From the NCBI GenBank assembly GCA_017940955.1, contig JAGAXP010000107.1:1-54197 (forward strand): a stretch of DNA of 54,197 nt, in the 5' to 3' direction. This DNA comes from Oribacterium sp. GTDB taxonomy: Bacteria > Bacillota_A > Clostridia > Lachnospirales > Lachnospiraceae. Positions 27,594 to 36,686 of this stretch are shown here, piece by piece. The notes beneath the pieces are model-generated. The model ran no database searches. It was not told the origin of the DNA and saw only the letters and a list, made by a program, of their open reading frames with translations. Numbering within the stretch: the first letter of the stretch is position 1; each line of letters opens with the position of its first letter. The position numbers were made by a program, and so were the translations under genes.

Positions 27594-28579
27594 TGGCAGG
27601 AATACAGGATGTTGCAAAAAAAGCGGGAGTCGGTATCGGAACCGTTTCCCGTGTATTAAATAAAAACGGCTATGTTTCGGAGGAAACCCGAAGGAAAGTC
27701 GAAAAAGCGATTGAAGATCTGAATTATACCCCTAATGAGATTGCCCGAAACCTTATACAGAACAGAACAAATATCATTGCAATAATAGTTCCCGATGTGG
27801 CGTATCCCTATTTTGCCGAATTGACTTCAGAGATTGAGAAATGTCTCAGGGAGCATGGCTACAAGGCAATGATCTGTAACACCAGCGAAGAGAGATCCAA
27901 TGAACAGGCGTATCTCGATATGCTGAGCCGCAATATGGTGGACGGCATACTTACAGCAACCCATTCGCTGAATAATGAGAAATATATCAAAACTCATAAG
28001 CCTATAGTTTCCTTCGATACCATAGAAGTTGATGGGGAGATCCCGGTGATAACAGTGGATCACAAAAGGGGCGGAGAGCTGGCTGCACAGGAGATTTTGA
28101 ATGCGGGATGCAGGAAGATACTTCAGTTTCGTAACAGGGAAATGCCGGAGCATTTTACCTTCTTTGACCGTCATGAGGAATTTGAGAAAACTGTAAAAGA
28201 GGGCGGTTCTGAATGTATCAATGAATATGTAAACTGGAATGACTTTAACCTGAAGCATTGCGAGAGTGTTATCGAGGAATGCATTAAGAAATATCCTGAT
28301 GTCGACGGATTTTTTTCAACGGACTCTGCGGTTCTCAGCTACATGAAAATAGCACAGCTTAAAGGTTATAAAATACCGCAGGATATAAAATTTGTGGCTT
28401 ATGACGGTACCTCTATAGTTTATTCTGCATATCCTACCGTAACGGTTGTTGCTCAGCCCATAAAGGAGCTTGCGTGTTCGGGAGTCGAGCTTCTGCTGGA
28501 TATAATCAACGGAAAGAAACCTGACAAATACCGCATAACACACAAGGTAAAGCTTATAAAGGGAATGACTACATCATGA
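27593..28579 (+). CDS. LacI-family transcriptional regulator
   Basis: 328 residues from ATG 27593, with GGAG 8 bp upstream; an in-frame start at 27572 belongs to the permease remnant. The N-terminal HTH is IQDVAKKAGVGIGTVSRVLN (3-22), the hinge helix follows near residue 50 (NLIQNRTNIIAII), then the periplasmic-binding-protein-like ligand domain. Located just before the GH32 gene with a 15-bp gap to its likely start, it probably represses this locus through the operators at 27124-27173 and responds to sucrose, fructose or fructosides. Confidence 0.92.
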   Translation: MAGIQDVAKKAGVGIGTVSRVLNKNGYVSEETRRKVEKAIEDLNYTPNEIARNLIQNRTNIIAIIVPDVAYPYFAELTSEIEKCLREHGYKAMICNTSEERSNEQAYLDMLSRNMVDGILTATHSLNNEKYIKTHKPIVSFDTIEVDGEIPVITVDHKRGGELAAQEILNAGCRKILQFRNREMPEHFTFFDRHEEFEKTVKEGGSECINEYVNWNDFNLKHCESVIEECIKKYPDVDGFFSTDSAVLSYMKIAQLKGYKIPQDIKFVAYDGTSIVYSAYPTVTVVAQPIKELACSGVELLLDIINGKKPDKYRITHKVKLIKGMTTS

Positions 28580-28594
28580 AAGGAATTGACCATT

Positions 28595-30010
28595 TTGAAT
28601 ACATTAGATAAAGCACGTGATTATGAAGAAAGATACGGCAGAAGGATAAGCGCTGAAGAGCGTCCAGTTTATCATCTGACTGCAAAGGTTGGCTGGCTGA
28701 ATGACCCGAACGGCTTTTCATTTTACAACGGAAAATACCACCTTTTCTATCAGTATAACCCCTACAGCACAAGCTGGGACAGCATGCACTGGGGACATTG
28801 GACTTCCAAAGATCTTGTACATTGGGATTACGAGAAGGCTGCACTGGCGCCGGACAGAGATTATGAGACAGGCTGTTTTTCGGGAAGCGCCATCACAGAC
28901 AAGGAGGGACGGCATCTTCTGATCTATACAGCTCACAATGAGCATGGTAAAGGCGAGGAGCTTTTCCGTGAAGAAACACAGTGTCTTGCCTTTGGTGATG
29001 GTGAGAGCTATGAAAAGTATGAGGCAAACCCCATACTTACCGTAAAGGATATGCCGGAGGGAGCCTACAAAGGAGATTTCAGAGATCCGAAAATCTGGTT
29101 CGAAGACGGAAAATACTATTGTGTGATAGCTGCAAGACTGAAAAACGGACTGGGTGCAGTACTCAGATATGAGTCTGAAGACATCCTTCATTGGAGATAT
29201 AAGGATACTATCAGGGCTAATGACGGAAGCTGGGGCAGGATGTGGGAGTGTCCTGATTATTTTACTCTTGACGGAGAAAAAGTCCTTTCTGTTTCTGTGA
29301 TGAATATGAAAAAAAATGAAGACTGTTACAGAAACGGTAATTGTGTCATGGCTTTCGTAGGTGACTCAGAGAAGGCACAGCCCCTTGATGTTGGATTTGA
29401 CTACTATGCACCTCAAAGCATGGAGACAGCTGACGGAAGGAGAATCGTCATAGGCTGGATGCAGGCTCCGGATTCCGGAAGCTGTATACCGGAAGAACAG
29501 AAATGGTTCGGACAGATGAGCTTTCCTCGTGAAATGACGTTGAAAAACGGTCATATATATCAGCAGCCCATCCGGGAAATCAAAGCTCTGTATACAGGTA
29601 CAGTTGAAACATCAGTTACTTCACCGGATAACGCCGAGCTGGAAGGTATCGCCGGAAGATGTGTTGATATGACGGCAGAAACAAAGGATGCTTCCTACTT
29701 TGAGATGAAGTTTGCCGTGAAGGATGATATCAGCATAAGTATTTCCTACGATAAAAAAACAGGATATCTGATCCTTGACCGGAGCAGCAGCGGACGTTCA
29801 GCCGCAATCTGTGATTACCGTAAAGTAAGGATCGGTGCTTACGATGACCTGAAGCTCCGACTTCTCCTGGACCGATACTCCTTCGAGATCTTCATAAATG
29901 ACGGTGAGCATGTCCTGAGCGGCACCCTTTACGAAACTCCTCAGGATGCCGAGGGCATGACCTTCAGTTCCGATGGGAAGATAAATATCAAATTAAATAC
30001 AATAGGATAA
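28595..30010 (+). CDS. GH32 beta-fructofuranosidase (sucrose or sucrose-6-phosphate hydrolase)
   Basis: 471 residues from TTG 28595, where AAAGGA is 11 bp upstream; TTG 28586 is also in frame, but too close to it. GH32 catalytic motifs: WLNDPNG (nucleophile Asp, residue about 33), FRDP (transition-state Asp) and WECPD (acid/base Glu). A C-terminal beta-sandwich domain follows. No signal peptide, so cytoplasmic. It cleaves terminal fructose from sucrose, sucrose-6-phosphate or short fructans. The neighbouring transporter remnants are ABC-type, which would deliver unphosphorylated sugar, so sucrose-6-phosphate specificity is not assured. Confidence 0.92.
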   Translation: MNTLDKARDYEERYGRRISAEERPVYHLTAKVGWLNDPNGFSFYNGKYHLFYQYNPYSTSWDSMHWGHWTSKDLVHWDYEKAALAPDRDYETGCFSGSAITDKEGRHLLIYTAHNEHGKGEELFREETQCLAFGDGESYEKYEANPILTVKDMPEGAYKGDFRDPKIWFEDGKYYCVIAARLKNGLGAVLRYESEDILHWRYKDTIRANDGSWGRMWECPDYFTLDGEKVLSVSVMNMKKNEDCYRNGNCVMAFVGDSEKAQPLDVGFDYYAPQSMETADGRRIVIGWMQAPDSGSCIPEEQKWFGQMSFPREMTLKNGHIYQQPIREIKALYTGTVETSVTSPDNAELEGIAGRCVDMTAETKDASYFEMKFAVKDDISISISYDKKTGYLILDRSSSGRSAAICDYRKVRIGAYDDLKLRLLLDRYSFEIFINDGEHVLSGTLYETPQDAEGMTFSSDGKINIKLNTIG

Positions 30011-30017
30011 AGTTCTG

Positions 30018-30050
30018 AAAAAGGTAATGGTGAGAATCATTGCCTTTTTT
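30018..30050 (+). terminator. Terminator after the GH32 gene
   Basis: AAAGGTAATG (30020-30029) pairs with CATTGCCTTT (one G-U), followed by more T's. Confidence 0.75.
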
Positions 30051-30347
30051 ATGTGTGTGACGGTGCAAATGTTTCTAACGAATGATCTCTTGTAAATATG
30101 AAAGGAAAAATATATAATGCCTATGACAGAACAAGATATGTTTATATCGCAAATGGTGTGATGTGAATTATATTGTACATTTCAGTAGACAAAAGGGATT
30201 GATTTTCTTTGAAAATGGGTGTATTACAATAGTAACCAAAGAGGTATGCGATGTGTCGGATTCGTGTACTGAGGTTCTAATGTGAGTTTGGTTCACTTAC
30301 TCCGAATAGGTGAATGCCGAAAAACAAAGAACCATACTTGAATTCAA

Positions 30348-30379
30348 AAAGCTTCTGGCGTCTGTCAGAAGTTTTTTTT
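30348..30379 (+). terminator. Terminator-like hairpin upstream of the methyltransferase remnant
   Basis: CTTCTG (30352-30357) with CAGAAG (30366-30371), extended by A/T pairs and followed by TTTTTTTT. The gene-free stretch 30051-30444 otherwise holds only a 14-codon ORF with an AAAGGA site at 30118. Confidence 0.6.
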
Positions 30380-30444
30380 ATGGGAGAAATAATGAACCTT
30401 CTTTATGATAAATTTCTTGATTATAAACAAATAGCAAATTATAG

Positions 30445-31050
30445 AGTTCGGCCGCATGTAAGACTTACAGAAAGAATCTTGGAGATTACATCGTTGAAGG
30501 AGATATCAGTGAACAGATAAACAATCTCCCTCAGGATGCTGATGTAATTATTGGCGGTTTTCCGTGCCAGGATATATCAATTAACGGAAAAATGCTTGGA
30601 ATCAACGGTAAACGAAGGAGTCTATACACATATATCGTCGAGGCAGTCAAAAAGGTTCACCCGAAAGTGTTCGTTGCAGAAAACGTCGGCGGTTTATTAT
30701 TAAAGAAGAATTCGGATTCTTTTAAGAAGATAATGGAGGACTTCGGCTCCTTGGGATATAACATAGATTGTCAATTATATCATGCTGAAGACTACGGCGT
30801 CCCGCAAACCCGTGAGCGAGTTTTTATTGTAGGAACGCGAAAAGAATTACCGGTCTTTATTCCGCCTGCTACGACAACTCATAATTCTCCTATAATGGTT
30901 AAAGAAGCGATTTCTGACTTGGAAAGTCGTGAGGAAGACAGTGCTTTTTCTCACATCTGGAGTAAGGCAAATGTAAGTGGGGAGCAAGGGAATGGGGGTG
31001 CGCATTCTTTTCTGTGGACGTTGAATCTGGATAGTTTTAAAGAAACTTGA
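30445..31050 (+). pseudogene. Decayed C5-cytosine DNA methyltransferase
   Basis: The open frame contains GDYIVEGDISEQI, the catalytic motif IV GGFPCQDIS, motif VI VFVAENVGG and motif VIII QTRERVFIVGTR, in correct order. The N-terminus with the SAM-binding FxGxG motif is absent: the frame is stopped at 30442-30444 with no start codon. It ends at 31050 after SGEQGNGGAHSF, lacking motifs IX and X and the recognition domain end. It cannot be active. It is a relic of a restriction-modification or orphan methyltransferase gene at the left edge of the accessory island. Confidence 0.85.
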
Positions 31051-31068
31051 AGAGTATACCGGATAAAG

Positions 31069-31247
31069 AAATAGAAACCGAAGAAAAGCATTCCGGAAAA
31101 TGAAAACGACGTGGTATTCCATAAAGATTATGGAAAAGGTTTTATCGTCAAATATACAGACAAAAATGTTTATGTTGATTTTGATGGGAAACAGCTAATA
31201 TTTCCGTATCCGGAGGCATTTGATAAGGGATACCTTACAAACAAATA
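31069..31247 (+). pseudogene. C-terminal domain fragment next to the methyltransferase remnant
   Basis: One frame reads DVVFHKDYGKGFIVKYTD, then VYVDFDGKQLIFPYPEAFDK and ends GYLTNK with TAA at 31245-31247. This is the small beta-barrel appendix (YGxGxV...FPxAFxxGxL) found at the end of various DNA-associated and other clostridial proteins. It has no start codon or RBS; it is a gene tail separated from its body. Confidence 0.5.
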
Positions 31248-31272
31248 AATAGTGTTGAAATTTTGTTATATA

Positions 31273-31299
31273 AAATCCACGGTTCCCCGTGGATTCTTT
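31273..31299. terminator. Hairpin between methyltransferase relic and NERD gene
   Basis: AATCCACGG (31274-31282) with CCGTGGATT (31287-31295), 4-nt loop. Weak T-run on the plus strand; it could end either convergent transcript. Confidence 0.45.
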
Positions 31300-31306
31300 A
31301 AATTAA

Positions 31307-32290
31307 TCAATCATGATCAGGTACAAGATTTTCCATATATCTGCACTTTGGATACTGACTGCATCCCCAAAACTGATTGCCTTTATACTGAGCTTTCTTT
31401 GCAGTTCTTAGAACCATTTTGCTTCCGCATCTAGGACATAGCTTTTCCGCTGGACTTACTTCAATTGGCGCTGGTGTCGGAACAGGTACAGATTCAGCTG
31501 ATGGAGCAGAAGCTGCAGGTATAGGTTGAAGCTCAGCATCCATTTCTTCCTTCAACTTCAAGAACTTATCAAGGTAATCTTTTCTGTCCTCATTGTTCAT
31601 GGATAGAATATTATTGCCATCGTTTATAATCTCTTTTTTGCTTGATTTGGCCGAGGCTGTAATATTTTTAAGTGTCTTGATAAGCTGATCAGTTCTGATG
31701 ACCTTTGACTTTATATCTTTAGGAGCGTATTTGTCATTCAAGATCGTCTTAGGATTTGCTAAGACAACTAAAGACCTGTTCCAATGATCAAACATTTTTT
31801 CGATTCCTACACGAAATACGATGTTTTTATTTTGGGTAATACAGTTCTTAAAAACTAGCATATGACGCTCATTCTGAGTGATGGGACTGTATAGTCCTTC
31901 CTTATACTTTTTGCTGCCATACTCTATGGTTCTTATAAATTCGCCTTTATTATTGATTTCAATGTCACCAAACAAATTCTTGCATTCAATGAATACTCTG
32001 ACATATGGGGTTATGACAAGAAAGTCTATTTGTGCCGAGATTCCATCTTGATCAACCAAACAGATGTCATGAAGCACAACAAGATCCATGCCACTATTTT
32101 TAAGCTCAAAGAGGATGTTCTCCTCGCCTATGATACCGGCCTTGACGATAGAAATCTCTTTGTCTATTTTCTTATATAGCGGTGAGCCTTTCTGAACGGT
32201 TACCTGTAATTTTTCAAGTTTTGAAAGGTATTCCTTGGCATCGCTTGACTCTTTAAGTATTGTTACTTCAGGTCTGGAAAATAAAGACAT
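31307..32290 (-). CDS. NERD-domain nuclease-related protein with zinc ribbon
   Basis: 327 residues. The NERD domain spans about 50-170: GEENILFELK, QIDFLVI with Asp89 and FIECKN with Glu102 and Lys104, fitting the E...D...ExK active site of PD-(D/E)XK nucleases. A helical linker and a Pro/Ala-rich stretch (about 250-283) precede a topoisomerase-type C4 zinc ribbon (C285, C288, C310, C316). Probably binds or cleaves nucleic acid; such proteins often occur in defence or mobile regions. Divergent from the helicase gene across a 345-bp AT-rich gap. Confidence 0.85.
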   Translation of the reverse strand: MSLFSRPEVTILKESSDAKEYLSKLEKLQVTVQKGSPLYKKIDKEISIVKAGIIGEENILFELKNSGMDLVVLHDICLVDQDGISAQIDFLVITPYVRVFIECKNLFGDIEINNKGEFIRTIEYGSKKYKEGLYSPITQNERHMLVFKNCITQNKNIVFRVGIEKMFDHWNRSLVVLANPKTILNDKYAPKDIKSKVIRTDQLIKTLKNITASAKSSKKEIINDGNNILSMNNEDRKDYLDKFLKLKEEMDAELQPIPAASAPSAESVPVPTPAPIEVSPAEKLCPRCGSKMVLRTAKKAQYKGNQFWGCSQYPKCRYMENLVPDHD

Positions 32291-32635
32291 CTTAGTTCTC
32301 CCTTTGAATGTATATATGAAATAAGTATATCACACATTAGAAAAAGCTGTAGGAGACACAATATTTTAAATATTTGAATTTAAATCCTATTATTCTTTAA
32401 GATTATAATCCTGGATAAATCAGACAACGTATATAAAATTTATAAAAAATTGAGAGTAATAGCATATTGGTAGTACACGGTTCCATCATTGCCGTGTTTA
32501 TTGTACGTGGTGATTTATTACCCTTTTTAGTAATTGTCTTCTTCTGAAAGTCCTTTTTTGCTAAAATATAAGTTATATAACAGCGTTAACCACTAAACTT
32601 TATTACTTAAAATTTTCATATTTAAAAGGAAAAAC
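32291..32635. other. AT-rich divergent intergenic region
   Basis: 345 bp between the NERD gene and the PLD-helicase gene. It contains an imperfect hairpin (ACACGG/CCGTGT around 32475-32497) and stretches suitable for promoters, e.g. TAAAATATAAG near 32562. No gene seen. Confidence 0.4.
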
Positions 32636-33100
32636 ATGAATACAATCTCAGATGAAATTAAATCAGGAGCAATAACAGCATTTATTGACTTGAATAACAA
32701 ATCTAATCTTGCATATAAGCCTGTACTGCTGGCTAATGATCAAAAGGCTGGGACAAAGGTTCTTACATCAATAGAAAAAGAACTAAAATCCTGCAAGTCA
32801 TTTATATTTAGCGTGGCATTCATTACCATGGGCGGTATAGAGCCACTACTTCAAGTGCTAAAAGAAATAGAGGAAAAGGGAATACCGGGCAAAATTCTCA
32901 CGACAGATTACAATACATTTACTGATCCTAAAGCACTTGATAAGTTAGGAAGTTTTACAAATATAGATTTACGTATATATTCGGTAGATGAAAATGCGGG
33001 ATTCCATACCAAGGGATACATTTTTCAAAAGAATGAGGTTTATACTTTCATTCTTGGAAGTTCAAATATGACTGCTACGGCTCTGTCAGTCAACAAATAA
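32636..33100 (+). pseudogene. PLD-type nuclease domain, N-terminal part of an interrupted helicase gene
   Basis: 154 residues, then TAA at 33098-33100. Contains a phospholipase D-like nuclease half: FHTKGYIF (His124, Lys126) and GSSNMTATAL (141-150). AAAAGGA lies before ATG 32636. The downstream 12 codons and the next ORF are in the same frame and continue the protein naturally (WNTQFVSTENGE). So one nonsense codon splits a gene that would encode 1001 residues. Unless the stop is read through or the parts work separately, the system is disabled. Confidence 0.8.
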
Positions 33101-33136
33101 TGGAACACACAGTTTGTTTCTACTGAAAATGGAGAG

Positions 33137-35641
33137 ATGTATCAACGCATTCAGGAAGAATTTGATGCGCTCTGGAATGATACAGATCACGTATTTTCAT
33201 ATGAACAATTCATTGATGAATATAGGACAAAATACGAAATTGTAAAAAAACAAAGAATAATAGCAATTGAGGCCTCCAGACAAATTGAAAATGGAGAAGT
33301 TAAACCACTCTCCCTTACTCAATATAATCTGAAACCTAATTCAATGCAGGTTGCCTTTACAGATAGCTTGCGCAAAATTTATGATAAAGGTGAAACAAAG
33401 GCGCTTCTCATAAGTGCCACGGGTACTGGAAAGACATATGCATCTGCGTTTGGAATAAGAGATGCATTAAAACCGTCAGGAAAAGTTTTATTTGTTGTTC
33501 ATAGGAAACAAATTCTTAAACAAGCAATAAAAACATATAAAAATGTATTTGGACATAATGTTAAGATGTCTCTCCTGACAGGAGAGGATCAGAACTATGA
33601 TGAGATTAAACACTCGGACTTCGTTTTTGCAATGATAACGATGATTTCAAAAGAAGAAGTTATGCAAAGATTTTCAACTAACTTCTTTAGTATATGTGTT
33701 GTCGATGAAGTACATCATATGAGTGCACCAAGTTATCGTAGAATTATGGATTATTTTAAACCTGAATTCTGGCTTGGAATGACTGCAACTCCTGATAGAA
33801 CAGACAACGGCAATATTTATGAGATGTTCGATCATAATATTGCTTATGAAATAAGACTTCAACAAGCACTTGACTACAATCTTTTATGTCCTTTTCATTA
33901 TTTCGGTATTAGAGATATTGTATTTGATGACAGTGAAGATGCAGATGAGATGATAAAACTTGCCGAAAGAGGTGATCTCACAGTATTTAGACGTTTAACC
34001 AGTGATGAACGTGTAAATTATATACTAGAACAGACTTCATATTACGGTTTTTCTGGTGAACGTGTTAAAGGATTGATTTTTTGCTCGTCTGTAAAAGAGG
34101 CAGAAGAATTATCCATCAAGATGAATCAAAGAGGATTAAGAACAAAAGCACTTTCTGGCAGTGATAATGATGATGTAAGACAAGAAGCTATCGAGAGACT
34201 GATAGGAGATGAATACAATAACGCCCTTGATTATATACTCACGGTCAATATATTTAATGAAGGAGTAGATCTTCCTGATATTAATCAAGTGGTAATGCTT
34301 AGGCCAACTGAAAGCTCTATAGTATTCATTCAGCAACTAGGAAGAGGTCTAAGAAAAAAAGAGGATAAAGAATATGTTGTAGTTCTTGATTTTATCGGAA
34401 ATTATTCCAATAATTTCATGATTCCTATAGCACTTTCAGGTGACCGTACATATAACAAAGACAATCTTAGAAAATATATTTTTGAAGGATCTAATATGAT
34501 TTCTGGTTGTTCATCAATTCATTTTGATGAAATATCAAGAAAATCAATATTTGCTGCTATTGATAAAGCTACTACGCCTTTAAAAATGTTAAAAGAAAAG
34601 TATTTTAACTTAAGAGATAGGCTTGGAAGGATGCCAAGTGCATATGAATTTTATCAATATGGCGAGATAGATCCAATATTATTTATTGAGTACCGAAAGG
34701 CTTCATATTATTCATTTGTAAGATCTATAGATAATGATTGCGGATTGGAAGAGTTTTCAGATAAACAAGAACGAACCCTTGATTACATTTGTACTCAAAT
34801 CGTTAATGGGAAAAGGCCAGATGAACTTGTCATGCTTAGCCAATTGATAGAGGAAGAAAGTGTTTCATATGAAGGACTTAAGAAACGTCTTGAAACATAT
34901 GGAAGTAAATTAACAAAAAAAGATTTTGAGTCTTCCGTTCGTGTTCTCGATAAATCATTTTTGAACACACAAGAGGATGTCAAAAAATATGATGATGTTT
35001 CAATAATTATGCATGACGGAAATGATATTAATAAACATTATTTACGTTGTGCATCATATATGCTAAAGGCAGCTCAGATTACAAAACGTGATAAAAGCTT
35101 TTGTGAAGCAGTTGAAGATCTGATTAGATATGGTCTTGCCAGATATAAAGATTTTTATTCTGATAGTGAAGATGATAATCTGGTTTTGTACCAAAAGTAT
35201 TCTCGACGTGATGTATGTAGAATCTTAAACTGGGAACGAGATGATAGTTCAACAATGTATGGATATCGAATAAAGTATGGAACATGTCCAATATTTGTTA
35301 CATACGAAAAGAAGGATGATATTTCTGAAACAACAAAGTATGAGGACCAGTTTATCGATCAGAGTACATTCAGCTGGATGACAAGAAGTAGAGTTTCCAT
35401 AAATAGCCCTGAAAGCCAAGAAATCATACATTCAAATGAAAACGGATTAAAGATGTATCTGTTTATAAAGAAGAGTGATGGAGAAGGAACAGATTTTTAT
35501 TATATGGGACGCGTCAAACCTACAGCTTATAAGGAGACGACTATAAATGATAAAAATGGTAATAAACTGCCTATTATGAATTTTAGGCTCAAGATGGAAC
35601 ATACAGTTCGAACTGATATATATGATTATTTAACAAAGTGA
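33137..35641 (+). CDS. SF2 helicase with DUF3427-like C-terminus (downstream part of the interrupted gene)
   Basis: 834 residues if translation restarts at ATG 33137. Motifs: SATGTGKT (93-100), DEVHH (190-194), TATPDR (216-221), FNEGVDLP (373-380) and QQLGRGLRK (399-407), an intact SF2 DEAD/DEAH engine. The C-terminal 400 residues match the DUF3427 region found in PLD-helicase fusion proteins. GGAGAG abuts the ATG, too close for a good RBS. It is followed 7 bp later by a MutT gene, a recurrent pairing for this helicase type. Probably an anti-phage or DNA-processing enzyme; in this copy perhaps inactive. Confidence 0.8.
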   Translation: MYQRIQEEFDALWNDTDHVFSYEQFIDEYRTKYEIVKKQRIIAIEASRQIENGEVKPLSLTQYNLKPNSMQVAFTDSLRKIYDKGETKALLISATGTGKTYASAFGIRDALKPSGKVLFVVHRKQILKQAIKTYKNVFGHNVKMSLLTGEDQNYDEIKHSDFVFAMITMISKEEVMQRFSTNFFSICVVDEVHHMSAPSYRRIMDYFKPEFWLGMTATPDRTDNGNIYEMFDHNIAYEIRLQQALDYNLLCPFHYFGIRDIVFDDSEDADEMIKLAERGDLTVFRRLTSDERVNYILEQTSYYGFSGERVKGLIFCSSVKEAEELSIKMNQRGLRTKALSGSDNDDVRQEAIERLIGDEYNNALDYILTVNIFNEGVDLPDINQVVMLRPTESSIVFIQQLGRGLRKKEDKEYVVVLDFIGNYSNNFMIPIALSGDRTYNKDNLRKYIFEGSNMISGCSSIHFDEISRKSIFAAIDKATTPLKMLKEKYFNLRDRLGRMPSAYEFYQYGEIDPILFIEYRKASYYSFVRSIDNDCGLEEFSDKQERTLDYICTQIVNGKRPDELVMLSQLIEEESVSYEGLKKRLETYGSKLTKKDFESSVRVLDKSFLNTQEDVKKYDDVSIIMHDGNDINKHYLRCASYMLKAAQITKRDKSFCEAVEDLIRYGLARYKDFYSDSEDDNLVLYQKYSRRDVCRILNWERDDSSTMYGYRIKYGTCPIFVTYEKKDDISETTKYEDQFIDQSTFSWMTRSRVSINSPESQEIIHSNENGLKMYLFIKKSDGEGTDFYYMGRVKPTAYKETTINDKNGNKLPIMNFRLKMEHTVRTDIYDYLTK

Positions 35642-35648
35642 GAGAAAA

Positions 35649-36041
35649 ATGAAAAGTATTAAAGTTGTTGCTGCAGTAATAAAAAATGATAATAAAATAT
35701 TTGCTACTCAAAGAGGTTACGGAGAATTTAAAGATGGCTGGGAGTTTCCTGGAGGAAAGATCGAAGCCGGAGAAACTCCTGAAGAGGCACTGACTCGCGA
35801 AATTAAGGAAGAACTTGATACTGATATCTCTGTAGATGAGTATATCGACACTATAGAATATGACTATCCGACATTTCATCTTTCTATGGATTGCTTTTGG
35901 TGCAGCATAAAGGAAGGACATCTAACATTAAAGGAACATGAGGCTGCAAAGTGGCTCGATATTAAAACCATAGATAGTGTGGATTGGTTGCCTGCAGATA
36001 TCACTTTGATTGATAAAATTAAAGAACGAATTAGATTATGA
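35649..36041 (+). CDS. MutT-like Nudix (d)NTP pyrophosphohydrolase
   Basis: 130 residues. N-terminal strand KVVAAVIKNDNKIFATQRG and the Nudix box GGKIEAGETPEEALTREIKE followed by EL, the MutT/8-oxo-dGTPase subgroup (WEFPGGK). It hydrolyses modified or canonical nucleoside triphosphates. It starts 7 bp after the helicase stop, with GAGAG as RBS, so both form one operon. Its stop codon overlaps a fragment of an ArsC-like gene, which marks the right edge of this unit. Confidence 0.88.
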   Translation: MKSIKVVAAVIKNDNKIFATQRGYGEFKDGWEFPGGKIEAGETPEEALTREIKEELDTDISVDEYIDTIEYDYPTFHLSMDCFWCSIKEGHLTLKEHEAAKWLDIKTIDSVDWLPADITLIDKIKERIRL

Positions 36042-36186
36042 GCTGGCATTGATAAAGCACATTGCCGATGAAGACAAGCCGGAAAAGATACTCGAGAATC
36101 AGCAGGTGATCAAGACTCCCATAGTCAGAAATGGAAAACTTTCTACGATAGGATATCAGCCGGATGTATGGAAGAAGTGGAAGTGA
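36037..36186 (+). pseudogene. C-terminal remnant of an ArsC/Spx-like protein
   Basis: A frame overlapping the MutT stop reads YELALIKHIADEDKPEKILE, then KTPIVRNGKLSTIGYQPDVW and KKWK before TGA 36184-36186. The KTPIVRNG...GYxPDxWKxW block is the conserved end of the arsenate reductase-like family (ArsC/Spx). No N-terminal half with the CxxxC/CxxS motif is nearby. It appears to be the stump of a gene cut when the helicase-MutT unit arrived or was rearranged. Confidence 0.8.
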
Positions 36187-36224
36187 AAGTAATCGGCAGT
36201 TTATGATGGTATGGGAGATTTATT

Positions 36225-36686
36225 ATGAAGAGAACAATACTGACTATTGCACTATGCATTGTTTTTACAGCTGTAACTATAGCTTGCGGAAATAATATAC
36301 CTGATCCGACAGAGCCAGCTACTACTGAAAAACAGATTGAGAGTTCTTCTGAAGAGCCTTCAACAGGAGTTTTAGAAACATTACGAAAAATTGAGACAGA
36401 TGATCAGGCATTATCAGCCATCAAAAAATACTGTCTTGCCAATAATCCAGAACTTGAGGATATGGTGAAATCCGGTGATTACACTATCTATTGGGAAATA
36501 GAATCATCTACAGATAACCAGGTTGTTGTATTATTCAGGTCTTATACAGGTGCTGAGCTTCGTTACTATATTGACCCCGTTTCTGGAGATACATATGTCA
36601 CAGAATTTGTAAAGGGCATAACAGATGGAGAACAGCGCACGGAAGAGACGTTTAATGTGTGGGATTATGTTGATGAAAAGGGATAG
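36225..36686 (+). CDS. Small lipoprotein of unknown function
   Basis: 153 residues. Lipoprotein signal with lipobox TIAC (Cys21), a Thr/Glu/Ser-rich linker, and a compact domain (about 55-153) with the pattern ALSAIKKYCLANNPELEDM, then IYWEIESSTDNQVVVLFRSY and GAELRYYIDPVSGDTYVTEF, resembling PepSY-like or lipocalin-like surface modules, without secure assignment. Poor GGGAG RBS. It overlaps convergently by 22 bp with the next gene. Confidence 0.7.
   Translation: MKRTILTIALCIVFTAVTIACGNNIPDPTEPATTEKQIESSSEEPSTGVLETLRKIETDDQALSAIKKYCLANNPELEDMVKSGDYTIYWEIESSTDNQVVVLFRSYTGAELRYYIDPVSGDTYVTEFVKGITDGEQRTEETFNVWDYVDEKG

Noticed and set aside
30314..30520. 68-residue ORF before the methyltransferase relic
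   Set aside because: Its last third is a shifted-frame shadow of the methyltransferase sequence (GDYIVEGDIS in the other frame) and its start covers a terminator.
31270..32500. Matching CACGGTTCC-containing hairpins flanking the NERD gene as insertion ends
   Set aside because: The similarity is limited to about nine bases, with different loops and no target duplication visible.
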